DNA of 64,000 bases, taken from Corylus avellana. Lineage: Eukaryota > Streptophyta > Magnoliopsida > Fagales > Betulaceae. How positions within the stretch are numbered: position 1 is the first letter of the stretch; each line of letters begins with the position of its first letter. Location: NCBI RefSeq assembly GCF_901000735.1, contig NC_081546.1:24616529-24680528 (forward strand), given 5' to 3'. Both the position numbers and the translations under genes were made by a program. The notes beneath the pieces were generated by a model. It was given only the letters and a program-made list of their open reading frames with translations. It was not told the origin of the DNA and searched no databases. Positions 1-11,585 of the stretch are shown here, one piece after another.

Positions 1-1016
1 TTACATACTTGTTCTGTTTGATGCTGAATTCCCACTACAGATCGAGTTGCAAAACTGCGTCAATGGCGTACCAACTGAGACGGTTAGTCCCTGCATGGGG
101 TTGAGGGGAAGAACATGCATGTTATTACGTACAGTTACCATTTCTTTATTAAGAGTATATAAAATAAATTAAAAGCCATTAAGGCAATGAAATATTATAT
201 TTGTAAAACGAATCCAGTGTGTAAAACGAAAAAAAAAAAAAAAAAACAAAACAAAGAGAAACGAAGCCATTAAGGCAATGAAAATTTCTAGACAGACAGT
301 TTGTTTAGTATTTTAATACCTTGGCCCCTGCTCTTCTTCCTCCTGGACCTCCTCTTCCGAGTTCCACCTTCTAGCTTCGTCGATATATAGTTTTTTGCTC
401 TGCCTGTTCTTCTTCTTGTTGGTAGTTTGGGAATAAAGTTGAGCTTGAGATTTTGGTAATTCGGGAATGCGTGTGATGAGAGGTAAAGTGCAATGGAATC
501 CAGTTGCGGAGAAGTTCAGGTGGAATTAAAGAATGTGTTTTATATGTTAAACAGTTAAAAGTCTTGGCGTGTTTTCCGATTTAGGTAGGAATCGGATCCT
601 CTCCATTTAAAAGTCATTCTCTCCGTTTCCTCTCCATTAACGGCAAAATTGGAAAACAAAATCAGAGCCGGAAATACAAAGCAAGGAATAGGAAAAAAGA
701 CAAACCAGAGGCTAGAAGGTGCCGATGACCCACACCCAAGAAAGATGGCACAATGTAGCGAAACTTTTTTTATGTCGTTCAAATTCCATTAAAAAAAAAT
801 AATAATAATTATACAGTAATTATGACTCTTAAAATAACCATTTAACTTGTGAATAATTATTATTAAATTTTAATCAAATGGTAATTTTAAAAGCCATTTC
901 ATTTTTATTTTTTATTTTTTGGAAAGAAACAGGTATGTGACATGAGAAGAACTATTACAATTACTCTAATTACATGCTTAATTACATGTGTCAGTTGGTC
1001 AAAGAACTGTAAAAAA
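1..1016. other. intergenic, no gene recognised
   Basis: AT-rich DNA with a poly(A) run near 229-246 and no ORF resembling a known family. A short stretch at about 711-765 resembles, in the opposite orientation, the repeated units at 10030-10190 (shared words around CCAAGAAAGATGGCACAATG). Probably repeat debris. Confidence 0.5.
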
Positions 1017-1394
1017 AATTCTCTTCAATTGAACCAGCCAATCCTTTGTATGTAATTTACACCACGGAGGGTTGAGATAAAGGCAAATTTAGTTTAAATA
1101 TAGTTTAGTTGTTAATTCAAACAAATGTGGCAGGTAAGGAATATATATATACACACACAAACTAATTAATCAATTATTGGGAAAATTGATTAATTAGTGT
1201 AACACTCTAGGTACTAAATTAGCATTATTCGGAAAAGTTGATATGCTTTAGCTAGCTACATAACAGATTTGATGAAATAACCATTTAGTATAAGAGTCGT
1301 CAACAAATCCACACAGCAATAAATAATAACATATGTCTGTATCCAGTCCCTAGCTAGGGAAAAAGCAAAGATCAATATTACAAGGTAGCATGCA
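1017..1394 (+). repeat. duplicate of the glutamate decarboxylase 3' flank (copy 1)
   Basis: From about 1110 to the gap at 1395 this matches 13205-13500, the DNA just downstream of the GAD stop codon, nearly base for base with small indels (shared words include CAACAAATCCACACAGCAAT and ATATGTCTGTATCCAGTCCC). Its left part (1017-1150) also matches the reverse complement of 9305-9420. It ends at an N-gap, so a further GAD copy could have lain in the missing DNA; no GAD coding sequence is visible after the gap. Confidence 0.75.
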
Positions 1395-1494
1395 NNNNNN
1401 NNNNNNNNNNNNNNNNNNNNNNNNNNNNNNNNNNNNNNNNNNNNNNNNNNNNNNNNNNNNNNNNNNNNNNNNNNNNNNNNNNNNNNNNNNNNNN
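1395..1494. other. assembly gap (100 N)
   Basis: Exactly 100 N, probably a nominal gap of unknown true size. It cuts the duplicated GAD 3' flank. Confidence 0.99.
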
Positions 1495-2206
1495 GAAATT
1501 GATGAGAAAATGAAAAGAACAGCAGAAAAATGATCCAGAAGGAAATTGGATATTTAAACTCGATTCAGGACAACATAATGAGGCGTGAGATCTCTAAAGT
1601 TAAAAAAATAATAATAATAAATAAATAAATAAATAAAAACACAAACAAATTGTTAACAGGAATTCGATAAACAATGATGAAGAGTTTCCAGGATCCTGAA
1701 ATAATGGATTACTTCTTCATGTGCTGATGTAGTCAATGAAGCCTTCCTCGGAAGACAAAATGCCCCAGCTAGAAACACATGATTGGCTTATCTCTCCTTG
1801 CTGACACCTTGCCTCCTAAACCAGAATTGCAGACCAGGATCTGTCAATATAACGTTTAAACCACTCTCAACACAATCTCTAAACTATAATAGAACTTTAA
1901 GGGAATTACCAATTTTGAGAGAATACAAGATAAGATCACAGGCAGTTAGGCCAGAATAACACCTCCAGCAATAAAACCATTCGGCATGATGAGGCAGTCA
2001 ATCGTTTATTGCAGGGTTAGAGCTCACTGGAGACAGCTTTTCAAAATCCATAGCTCAATAGCAGCCAAGAATTCTTCTATAATACAAATGAGGATTCATT
2101 ACTGCTTCACACCTATATTTTCCTAAGAGGTGGCACTAGCATTGTGAAAATGAGCTCAATACACAAAGACACTGCAGAAATGGTAGACGACTTATTTTAA
2201 ATCCTA
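1495..2206. other. 3' flank of the PPR gene
   Basis: No coding sequence recognised. The part nearest 2206 is probably the 3' UTR of the minus-strand PPR gene. A run of AATA/AAAT units lies at about 1603-1637. Confidence 0.4.
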
Positions 2207-3949
2207 TTACTTCCCTCTCAAGCTCATGCTCCTCCGCTTCTGGTTCAGTGCAATACGTCTTGCCATAGCAGGATTGTAGAACGTTCTCATATGCTCTGAA
2301 AGCCAAAGGATAGCACGAAGATCACCAATGACAGAAAGCTGCATAAAAAATGAATCAAACGTCCAATATGGCAATTTCATTCCCTTGTTTACCACGTCAT
2401 CCAAAAGCAAACAAGCATCTTGAACCTTGTTGCAACAAAAAAGCCCATCAATCATCAAGCAATAAGTACCAGCGTCCTGTGCACAGCCCCTCTTATCCAT
2501 CTCATTCCATGCCTTGATTGCCCCATCAGGATCTGCCATCTCAAAAAACATTGAAATCAGCATATTATATGTCTGCACACTAGGCACACAACCCATCTCA
2601 AGCATTCTCCCATAACGCCTAAGCGCTTCATCACTCTTTTTATTGTGACAAAGGACCTTGAGAAAACAGTTATACGTGACGATATCAGGCGGGTAACGTT
2701 TATTTCCCATCTCTTCTAAGAACTTGTAAGCTTCCTCAATCTTGCCGGCCAAACACATCCCTTCAATCAGATCCTTGTATGTCGAAACATCGGGAAGGAA
2801 ACCACTGTTTATCATGTGCCCCAAAAGTTTGAAGCATTCCTCCATTCTATCATTCTGGACGAGACCCAATATCATGACTGAATAAGTTTTAGCAGTAGGT
2901 GAAGAAATCGTAGAACCTTTCGTTCTCATGAACTCAAAGAGTTCAGCTGCTTCTGTCACCATCCCTGCTCTGCAAAAGGTGTCAATAGCAGTATTGTACA
3001 TAAAATTATCAGGCGTATGACCCAATTCAATCATTTCCTCCAGTATCCTCATTCCTCGAGTCGGGTTTCTAACTCTACACCACCCAAAAAACAATATGTT
3101 AAACGTACCAGCATTAGGCTTAACCTTGTTCTTCACCCTCTTAAACATGGTTTCAGCATCCTGGACCAGACTGCACTTGCACAAAGCATCCAACATCAAG
3201 TTAAAGGCATTGATCTCCGGCTACATCTTCACCCTTATTCTCTTCTTCTGGGCAAATTTATGCAAATGGGTCAGATGCTTTTCGGTGTACTGTCTCAGAA
3301 TTTTCAACAGAACCTCAATAGGAACCGTACTCTTTTCACGCCACTTCATGTAATCCAGTAAATCGCAAACTATCCGAAACTGCTTCACCTTGTACTTTGT
3401 ACCAGACAGCATGTCAATCATCTCATTATACGCCTGAGGCTCGTGGTCATAGTTTTCTGGATTCCCCGCCCAAGTAAAGAATCTAAACGCTATTTTCTCC
3501 TCAAACCGAAGCCTGTGAAGAACCTCAACTACTAATTCAGTTGTCAATTCTAAACCAACTTGCTCAAGAGCCTTCTCCATATTATCATATGGATTAGAGT
3601 TATCAATAACAGCATTGTACAACTTATCAGCACCACTTTCTAAACGTTTATCCTTTTTCTCAACATCTTTCACACTATAATCAACAGTTGGGCACAGTGG
3701 GACACTTTCTGAACAAAAGGGCCGCGCAGCGACCTTGAATGCGGCAATGGGATTCAAACAAAATGACAGTTTGACTGAACCCAAACAAGGTGTTTGTAGT
3801 AATGACGCAGAGACAATAAAGTTGGGAACACGACTTGTGGGTGCAATGGGTGGGTTTATATTAAAACTACAGAATGAGAAATGGAAAGGAGGGTTTCTAG
3901 CTCTGACTCTAACAGCACATAAATGTTTACAGAGCCTCCTCATAGGCAA
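2207..3949 (-). CDS. pentatricopeptide repeat protein, probably mitochondrial, interrupted by one in-frame TAG
   Basis: Intronless P-type PPR gene of 581 codons read in a single frame from ATG at 3949 to TAA at 2207, with one internal TAG at 3221-3223 (codon 243). The first ~60 residues are rich in Arg and Ser and nearly free of acidic residues, as in a mitochondrial presequence. After the stop, 35-residue PPR units follow in tandem (cores such as TYNCFLKVLCHNKKSDEA and TYNMLISMFFEMADPDGA). P-type PPR proteins bind organellar RNA and affect its stability, splicing or translation. The C-terminus (KRRSMSLRGK) and overall length resemble the At1g73400 type, from memory and with moderate confidence. 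Translation before the stop flows directly into the PPR after it, so only one base seems wrong: CAG (Gln) to TAG is the simplest explanation. It could be a pseudogene, a null allele or a base error. Confidence 0.85.
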
Positions 3950-5329
3950 ATGGAGGGACTTTTCTTATTAAGAGATGATTGTGGGAGGTTTGGTTTGAGG
4001 GGAAGAAAAGGGAGAGAGGAGAAGTAGTAGGGAGGAGATTACCAGGCGGTGATGGGCAGCGGAGTTGCGTCTTCTACTGACTTTGGCTTCGCTCAGTGAG
4101 ACCCGCTGAAATTGAGCAGACGGCAGCAAGCCATGACGACAGGGGCGAAAGTATATGTTGGAATATTTTTTTTATTTTTTTATTTTTTTTTATATGCAAT
4201 ACAAAAGGATCACACGGAGGGGGAAGATGTAGAATAATTTTCATATTAACCAGTGATTTATTTATTTATTAAAAAAATTCTGTCGTCAATTTCTAATTTT
4301 ATTTGGTCTATATTGCCAATTTGATCGCATCCTAATTTCTTTATAAATACCATCTAATTTAATTATAATTGCATTTAATATTGGCCTTTAACAATGGTGC
4401 ACGTAGGTCTCTAATTTACCTAAATTTCACGTAACTTCCTCAAACTATTATCACATTGTTAATGTTCCTCAAACTACTAGTTGTATCAATGATCTCTTTA
4501 AACTACTGAAAAATGTAAATTCCTTATCACTATCTCTCCCTCTCAACTCTATCACCCGCTCATCATCACTGTCGAAATCCTATTTTGCAATCTCTCCCAT
4601 TGTAGTCTCATCGCGAAGGATTGACTACCATAAAAGGGTATGTCATTGTGTTGGACATGAGAGTTTATAATATCATCATCGTCTAATCTAATGGACAGGT
4701 AGTTAAAATATTATTTTTTTTGTATTATAATGGACATGTACTAAAATTTTCAGTTATGTGAATAGTTTACCCTCTTCATTGGCTTGAAGGCATATAAAAT
4801 GAGAGTATAAGAAGAAACTAACAAAACGGTTATAAATAAATCTATCAATTAGAGAGAATTTGAATCAAGGTCTTAATTGAACATAATTATATATTATTAA
4901 TTATTCACACTTGTAACTAGTATCATATCATGTGACACTTGATCTTTCACATTCACAAAAACACAAAAACAAAAAATCCTTTCTTCTGTTTTGTTTTCTC
5001 CTAAACATTGTAACTTTGAACATCCAATACCTAACAATCCAATAACATTGTGTCTCTATATAAACACTTCTTTGGAATTTTGGAACTAGGGCATGAAAAT
5101 TATTCTGTTCTCTGAAAAGACACCTTAGATGAGAGTAAACTTCACCTCATCTGCAATGTATTTTGTTGTTGTTCTGACATTTTATTGTTTTTTTAGTTCC
5201 TTAATTTTATTAGCTTGTATAATTTTTGTTGTTAGTGTAAGTTTATGATGCAATTTATTTTTTGTGATGTTTATCCTAGCTAGGGTATATATCTTATAAA
5301 TCCCTGAGTCAATGCGCCAAAACAACAAA
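3950..5329. other. upstream region of the PPR gene and intergenic DNA
   Basis: About 3950-4150 should hold the 5' UTR and promoter of the minus-strand PPR gene; it is GA-rich when read on the plus strand. The rest is AT-rich, contains phrases typical of degenerate plant repeats (around 4400-4530) and has no recognisable gene. Confidence 0.4.
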
Positions 5330-5429
5330 NNNNNNNNNNNNNNNNNNNNNNNNNNNNNNNNNNNNNNNNNNNNNNNNNNNNNNNNNNNNNNNNNNNNNNN
5401 NNNNNNNNNNNNNNNNNNNNNNNNNNNNN
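5330..5429. other. assembly gap (100 N)
   Basis: Exactly 100 N. The ORF read through it on the minus strand is an artefact. Confidence 0.99.
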
Positions 5430-5680
5430 AACAGATATTATAAACAGACATAAATGTAAAGCCTATAAGTCCATTCAAAGGCATTATGTCAAGCTTGGTG
5501 TAATATCAGTATACCAATAATATAATAAAAACATTGGAAGGAAGTGTCCATATAAATCTCAAATAGGGATAACCTTTGAGATAAAAAATTGAATGAAAGA
5601 TTCAATACAAGTTTATATATGGTTATTACTTATTATGTAAAAACCATTAATTGTAAAATGGGTGTGGACTATATTCTTAA

Positions 5681-6279
5681 CTATGGATAATTAATGTTAT
5701 TTGCTTAAATTACATAGCAAATAAAGTCACCACTAGTATGTCGTCAATTAGACACATATGGTAAAAATGTACAACCATATGAAATAACATAAGTGTGCAC
5801 ACATCAAAGAATGTTATGATCTGATTACTGTATGTAAGCACTAGTAGATAAGTAGTTGACATGTTTTATGGTACCAAAGGTAATCATATACAACTAGAGT
5901 TTATTACCAATTATAATAGCATGATCAAGTGGGAGATGTTGGTGCATAGGGTGATCACACTATTTTAAGTGTGGTCATTCCCACACCTGATCAATCATAT
6001 AGGAAGGTAATAATTAATTTCGAGATGGTAATCTGATAAGAGGACATAACTCTTAGTTAAGAGTTGTGATAAATAGAGTCCCATGAGAATACTTTTACGT
6101 AACAATTCTCATTGTATGTACGTTTGTTTGTCATATTCTCTTAGTCTTCATTGGATTTTCATCCTAACGCGAGAAATCCATCCCTGCATATGGTATGAGT
6201 GTATTTTTGCTACCAAATTCTTTGTGTTTGAAATTAAAGTTTCTTATACAAAAATTTTGGTGGGGACATCAAGATAAGT
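5681..6279 (+). mobile_element. Ty1/copia 3' end: polypurine tract and LTR fragment
   Basis: The string AAGTGGGAGATGTTGG at about 5928-5942 is the usual copia arrangement of a polypurine tract running into an LTR that begins TGTTGG. The LTR would start at 5937 and continue into the 6.2 kb region, where LINE sequence begins. Parts of this segment (5708-5815 and 6138-6175) recur rearranged at 8318-8475. No copia protein-coding sequence was recognised here, so this is a truncated remnant. Confidence 0.55.
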
Positions 6280-7930
6280 CACAATGCATTGGATGAGCTG
6301 GAGTCGTATGGATAAGTCTAAAACTGATGGAGGGATGGGGTTCCGTGATCTTAGAAGCTTCAATAAGGCTCTTTTGGCAAAACAGGCATGGCGGTTATGG
6401 CATACACCACATAGTTTCCTTTCTCAGATAATGGAAGCTAAATACTATTGGGGTAGCAATTTTCTAGATTCCAAGCTTGGCAACCAACCTTCCTTTGCGT
6501 GGCGCAGTAGCCATAGTTCTTGTGGATTGCTTAAGGAGGGTTTGATATGGCGGATTGGAATGGGTTGCAAGTTAAAATTTGAAAGGATAAATGGCTACCC
6601 CGTCCCTCTACTTTTATGGTGCAATCGCAGCTGATTTTGCTAAATCCAAATGCAACCGTCAAGGAACATATTGATGAAGAGACAAAATGGTGGAATATTT
6701 CTTTGTTGGAAAATTTATTTTCTAATGAGGATGTTCAGGTGATTATGTCTATGCCGGTCAGTGTATCTTCTCAAGAAGACAAGCGTATTTGGAGGGGAAC
6801 TAATAATGGAGTTTTCTCTGTGAAAAGTGCTTATTATATCCAAAAGAAGGTGGAAGCCTTAGGCGTTGCAGAAAGTTCTTCTAAGAAGGGGAGCTGTACC
6901 GTGTGGAGAAACATATGGGGTTTGTCAATCCCCAACGTGGAAAAAAATTTCTTATGGCGCGCTTGTCATGAGATTTCACCTACACGGAAGAATCTGCATC
7001 GGAGGAAAATTATTGATGATCCATTGTGTGCCATATGTGGTTTAGAAGAGGAAACTGCACTTCATATCCTCTGGCAATGTTCCTCTGCCAGAGACGTGTG
7101 GTGTGTGGGGACTAAGAAACTACAAAAGAGTTCTTTTTTGTGGGCTGGATTTTCTGCATATTGTTGAAGCTGTCTTTGAAAATTGTTCTTTGGAGGAGAT
7201 ATTGCAATTTGTTGGAATTGTGAGGAGAATCTGGTTGAGGCGCAATGACGTGGTGCATGGGGGTGTTTTCCTACATCCCAATATACTCGTTCAGCGTGCT
7301 CATAAAGCCATTGAAGAGTTTACTTCAGCGATGAGGCAGGATGAGAGGGACCAACTATTAGCAGTTGTGCCAAGGTGTCAGAGGTGGACTGCTCCCCATG
7401 CAAGGTGGGTGAAAGTGAACTGGGATGCATCGGTGGAGAGGAAAAAAGGGTGGCTGGGTTATGGGTTTTTGGTGCGTGATGAGAAGGGGATGGTTATGGC
7501 AGCACAGTGTACAACAACTTTGGGCTACGTGGAACCAACACTAGCAGAGGCTGGGGCGGTTCTATTGGCAATCCAATTATGCAAGACACTAGGCTTCCAT
7601 TTGGTTCACTTTGAAGGCGACGCTCAGATAGTGGTGGATGGGGTGAACTCATTGGAAAAGGATTGGAGCATAAAGGGGCTAATGGTGGAGGATATTAAAT
7701 GTGAGCTTCAAACTTTCTCTAACTGGCGAATGTCTTTCGTGCGTAGGGAAGAAAACAAAGCAGCACATGTTCTTGCTAAGTTAGCCACAATGTCGATTGT
7801 AAACCAACAATGGATTAATAAGTCTTCTGATTGTATTCATGATATTATTTTAATGGAGCAACATGCTCTATCTTCGTGATATTTATTAATGAGAAGAAGT
7901 TGATTATTATCGTAAAAAAAAAAAAAAAAA
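6280..7930 (+). mobile_element. 5'-truncated LINE-1 retrotransposon (zf-RVT and RNase H region)
   Basis: Three overlapping ORFs in different frames (6284-6634, 6616-7167, 7103-7879) together encode the C-terminal part of a plant L1-type polyprotein. The first carries the end of the reverse transcriptase region (GGMGFRDLRSFNKALLAKQ). The second has the zf-RVT zinc-binding domain (CAICGLEEETALHILWQC). The third is an RNase H domain with the expected acidic residues: Asp in VNWDAS, Glu in LAEAG, Asp in EGDAQ, and a late His in NKAAHVLA. At least two frameshifts separate the ORFs, so it is inactive. A 17-base poly(A) run ends the element at 7914-7930, as expected for target-primed reverse transcription. 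The 26 bases after the poly(A) (7931-7956) repeat 5681-5706. Confidence 0.85.
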
Positions 7931-7956
7931 CTATGGATAATTAATGTTATTTGCTT

Positions 7957-8262
7957 TTTTTTTTTTTTTTTTGGTGAAACAGTTCAATTTTTTTTTTTAT
8001 TGATAAATGAGCATAAAACTCAAACAACACATAGCAAAGCTCTGAAGTAACAATAGCAGAAGCTACGAGGTTACAAGCGTCGACATATTACATTTCACAC
8101 TCATTCAAAACCCGCTAACCTATGACTAATTTTCAAATTAAACAGTTGATTTGCACCAAACAGATTCAAATCAAAGCATAGATAGCTCTTATTCCTTGGC
8201 ATTGAGGGCAGAGAACCTCAAGCCAAAACTCATCCTCCTCAACCTGAAATCTAGGATAACGT
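7957..8262 (-). mobile_element. poly(A)-tailed retrocopy fragment, minus strand
   Basis: Read on the minus strand, the segment ends with an AATAAA-containing stretch (near 8000-8010) and a run of about 19 A (7957-7975 on the plus strand as T). That is the signature of a reverse-transcribed polyadenylated RNA: a LINE 3' end or a processed pseudogene. No protein was identified with confidence. Confidence 0.4.
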
Positions 8263-8500
8263 TACCACTAGTATGTCGTCAATTAAAGTCACCATTAGTA
8301 TGTCGTCAATTAGATACATAGCAAATAAAGTCACCACTAGTATGTCGTCAATTAGACACATATGGTAAAAATGTGCAATCATATGAAATAATTAACATAA
8401 GTGTGCACACATCAAAACAAAAATTTAATGTTATTTGCTTAGTCTCCATTGAATTTTCACCCTAACGAGAGAAATCTTTCCTAAATATCATTCTACAAAA
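8263..8500. repeat. rearranged copies of the 5.7-6.2 kb copia-derived sequence
   Basis: The phrase ACTAGTATGTCGTCAATTA occurs twice here exactly (about 8268 and 8336) and once with one mismatch (about 8295); the exact form also occurs once at about 5732. Position 8318-8417 matches 5708-5815, and 8441-8475 matches 6138-6175. Template switching or repeated insertion is likely. Confidence 0.6.
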
Positions 8501-9240
8501 ATTTGCATAAATAAATTTATTTATTAAAATTAATCTAAAAATAAATTAATAATGCCGTATTAGCATTAGTAAGATGATGACGAGACTATATTATATATAG
8601 TATTACTCTATTACAAAATATCAATGGAAGGGGAAGGCCTAAACTATCGTACAAAAATAAGTAGTACCAAACCTGCAAGTTCCGGTTGGGGCTTCGAGGA
8701 TAGCACCAAATCAAAATCATTTTTTCGATTATTTTTGTTAATGAGTGTACAAAGTACTAAGATTCATAGGAATACAACTCATATAGTATGGAAACTATTT
8801 CTTTCACTATAACTATTGACAATTACATTTTTTTTTTTTTTTCATCTTGACATTATGACTTTTCTAATAGATCCCAAAACATTGAGAAAATGCCACGATT
8901 CATAGGTGGCCATTTATGTGATTCTCGATCAACATCTTCTGCTAGAATGGTGATTAATCCCTTCATATCAAAAACTCTGAATTCCATCATTGATTGGTCG
9001 TTTTGGAAAATTCATTGCGACATCAACAAATATGTGCATAATCTTTCTAGATGGGCCGTCTCCACCCATCAAAGTAGAAGCATTCCCATTATTGAGTTGC
9101 CTCCAATTACTATTGTTGCTATTAGTAATATAAATCCTCCTAATTAATAGGTTGGGTGTTCGTGAAGTTGGTGGTGAAAATGGGGTTTGCATCCTCATAT
9201 CTGTTATGTAGCTCATGCATATAAATTTTCCAGAGTAATA
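8501..9240. other. intergenic, no recognised gene
   Basis: ORFs of 60-95 codons occur on both strands (8890-9147 plus, 8968-9252 minus), but they overlap each other and match no family I know. They are probably chance ORFs or repeat remnants. Confidence 0.4.
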
Positions 9241-9263
9241 ATATTTTAGCAAGAGTTTGAATT

Positions 9264-9265
9264 AT

Positions 9266-9307
<42 letters not shown>
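9264..9307. repeat. (TA)n microsatellite
   Basis: Uninterrupted TA dinucleotide run of about 20 units at the edge of the inverted GAD-flank fragment. Confidence 0.9.
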
Positions 9308-9309
<2 letters not shown>

Positions 9310-9420
9310 CTTAACTGCCACATTTGTTTGAATTAACAACTAAACTAAATTTGTCTTTATCTCAACAATCGTGTATCCATACAGAGGATTGGCTGGTTCA
9401 ATTGACGATAATTTTTTCTT
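9305..9420 (-). repeat. inverted fragment of the GAD 3' flank (copy 2)
   Basis: The reverse complement matches 1017-1150 closely (shared words AATTGAACCAGCCAATCC and GTTAATTCAAACAAATGTGG). Together with copies at 1017-1394 and 13205-13500 this sequence occurs three times within 13 kb. Confidence 0.75.
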
Positions 9421-9459
9421 AAAAAAAGTGCTAAATGGACAGTTCTTTATTTATTTAAT

Positions 9460-10020
9460 TTTTTTGATGAATGAGTAAAGTTCATAAACAATACACATCA
9501 GCACTATACAAAGAAAACTTTAGAAAATCACTAAAACAACTAAACCAACACTAACAGAAAAACCAGATTCAGACACAGTAGAATCACACAAAAACTCCAT
9601 CAAAACCCCCATAAACCACAAATAATTTCATTTCCTGTCGTTTTCTTGAACTTTCCTTTAACCAACATCCTCATTTTAACATCCCACTTTATCTGTTTGA
9701 CAACCTGCTCCTCTGTTTTAGGCAGATCACCATGACGCAAAGCATTTCTATTCTTCCACAGATTATAAATTGCAGAAGCAAGAACCAAACAACACAGGTA
9801 AGACTTCAACATTTCACCCTTCCAATGCTGCAAACCAACAGACACAATATCAATCCAGCAAGTAGCTAGGAGGGTTCATCTCATTCCACAACTCCATAAC
9901 CTGCATCCAAACTCTACTGCTGAAACCACACAAGAAAAATAAGTAGTGTCTATCTATGTTCAATTCCATACCGACAGAAAAAAAAAAGTACAATTCTTTG
10001 ACCAAATGACACATATAAGC
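9460..10020 (-). mobile_element. LINE-1 3' fragment, minus strand
   Basis: The ORF at 9600-9845 (core IYNLWKNRNALRHG) is typical of the extreme C-terminus of plant L1 reverse transcriptases. The ORF ending at 9850 contains the end of a zf-RVT motif (FFLCGFSSRVWMQVM). They are in different frames, so the element is decayed. The 3' UTR-like stretch with TTGATGAATGAG near 9460-9480 marks its 3' end. Confidence 0.7.
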
Positions 10021-10024
10021 ATGT

Positions 10025-10190
10025 AATATAAAATTTTCGCCAGGTTGGCCGAGCCGAAGTTTGTGCCATCTTTCTTGGGTCTGTGTCATTGGCATCTTGT
10101 CCTTATGGAATATTTGATCGACATAAAATTTTCCCACTTGTGGTTGTTGCCCCAGCCGAACATTGTGCCACTTTTCTTGGGTCATATACA
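10025..10190. repeat. two diverged direct repeats of about 110-bp period
   Basis: Units beginning near 10044 and 10141 share the pattern CCGAAG/C..TTGTGCCA followed by CTTTCTTGGGTC. A related unit in opposite orientation lies at 711-765. Origin unknown. Confidence 0.5.
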
Positions 10191-10191
10191 C

Positions 10192-10547
10192 CTTCTCCTT
10201 GGGGATCGCTAGCCCTTCGAGGTCACTGAGTTCTGACCATTATTTTGTCTTTACACTTTTATTATATTCCTTCCGTTTGTTGTTTTTCTTTTCTTTCTTT
10301 TTTTATACACACTGGACCCGTAGAGATTTGTTATAAAACTCCATACAACTCTTTTAAATTATCGAAAGAAAAGGATAGGAAGAGATAAAGAAATTTAATA
10401 TTGTTGTTTGATATTGAAATTCAATGTATTATATCTTGACAATTATTCAAAGACATAAAGAAATTAAGGTTAAAAAAAAAGGCAATTATTTAGACGAAAG
10501 AAGATAGAAAGAGCCAAATCCACGAAGAAAATCGCTATTGCTGAAGG
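10192..10547. promoter_or_regulatory. upstream region of the DUF247 gene
   Basis: About 350 bp between the repeats and the start codon at 10548. A purine-rich leader precedes the ATG. No clear core promoter element can be assigned. Confidence 0.3.
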
Positions 10548-11485
10548 ATGGAAATTGTGGAAGAAGAAGCTACCCACGTCGTCAATATTCCGAGATTCAA
10601 CGAGGGCCTCCTAGCCAAGATGGAAGACAGGTTCTCCAAGAGTATTTACCCATCAACATTGCCTCCTGAAACAAGAACCACCGACAAGCGTTGCATCTTC
10701 AGGATTCCTAGGAGGCTCAACAACATAAACGGTAAGTTGCTCAAGCCCCAGGTGGTCGCCCTCGGGCCCTACCACTACGGCAAGCCTCAGCTCCAGAATA
10801 TGGAGGAGTTCAAGTGGCGGTGCCTCGCCAAGTTTATGAAAAGTAGAAAGGGAAAATTAGAGGAGTGCTTGATAGAATTAGGTCTACTTGAAAAGGAAGT
10901 GAGGGAGTGTTATTCCGAATCCGAATCCGAAACCATCAACCTCAGTAGCGATGAGCTCCTTCAAATGATGGTCATTGATGGTTTTTTTATATTAATGTTG
11001 CTTGTGATCGCTGAAGTAAATCAAGATGAACAAGATCGAGATCTATATCGATTCGTCATCTACTATAACCCTATCAGCTCGCTAGATGTGGTAATATTAC
11101 CCAAGATATACGGAGACTTGCTCCTGCTTGAGAATCAGATTCCGTCTTGTGTACTGAAGACTTTATATAGAATTTGCACTAGCTCCCATAAGTCCTTGTT
11201 GGTTATCGCCACGAATTTTCTTTGGTCCGTATCGGTCATCCCAGAATCTAGAAACATATATGATTCGCTCGAATGGTTGCATTTGCTGGACCTTGTTCGG
11301 ATGATATTTATCTCACGTGCTCATAATAAAGAAATGCGGAGAACATACAATTACAAACCATTCAGTCCAATTCCCTGTGTCACAAAGCTACGTCATGCTG
11401 GGATTAAGGTCAATCGACATATGGCTGACAACTTCTTTGATGTAAAATTCAAGAACGGTGCGATTGAGATGCCCGATATAATTCT
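10548..11485 (+). CDS. DUF247 (UPF0481) protein, 3' end lost in an assembly gap
   Basis: An open frame of 312 complete codons from ATG 10548 to the gap. It has the DUF247 landmarks in order: VALGPYHYGK near residue 70, MMVIDGFFIL near 145, DLLLLENQIP near 195, and a late KLRHAGIKVN block near 285. Full-length family members are usually about 400-550 aa and end in a hydrophobic membrane segment. That part is missing: the sequence after the gap shows no DUF247 coding sequence. DUF247 proteins are plant-specific, membrane-associated and mostly of unknown function; grass members sit at the S and Z self-incompatibility loci. Whether the gene is intact across the gap cannot be told. Confidence 0.85.
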
Positions 11486-11585
11486 NNNNNNNNNNNNNNN
11501 NNNNNNNNNNNNNNNNNNNNNNNNNNNNNNNNNNNNNNNNNNNNNNNNNNNNNNNNNNNNNNNNNNNNNNNNNNNNNNNNNNNNN
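11486..11585. other. assembly gap (100 N)
   Basis: Exactly 100 N; removes the 3' end of the DUF247 gene. Confidence 0.99.

Noticed and set aside
3017..3971. Plus-strand ORFs of 78-114 codons
   Set aside because: Antisense shadows of the PPR gene.
8890..9252. Opposed ORFs of 85 and 94 codons
   Set aside because: Mutually overlapping, no family similarity, lying in repeat-rich DNA.
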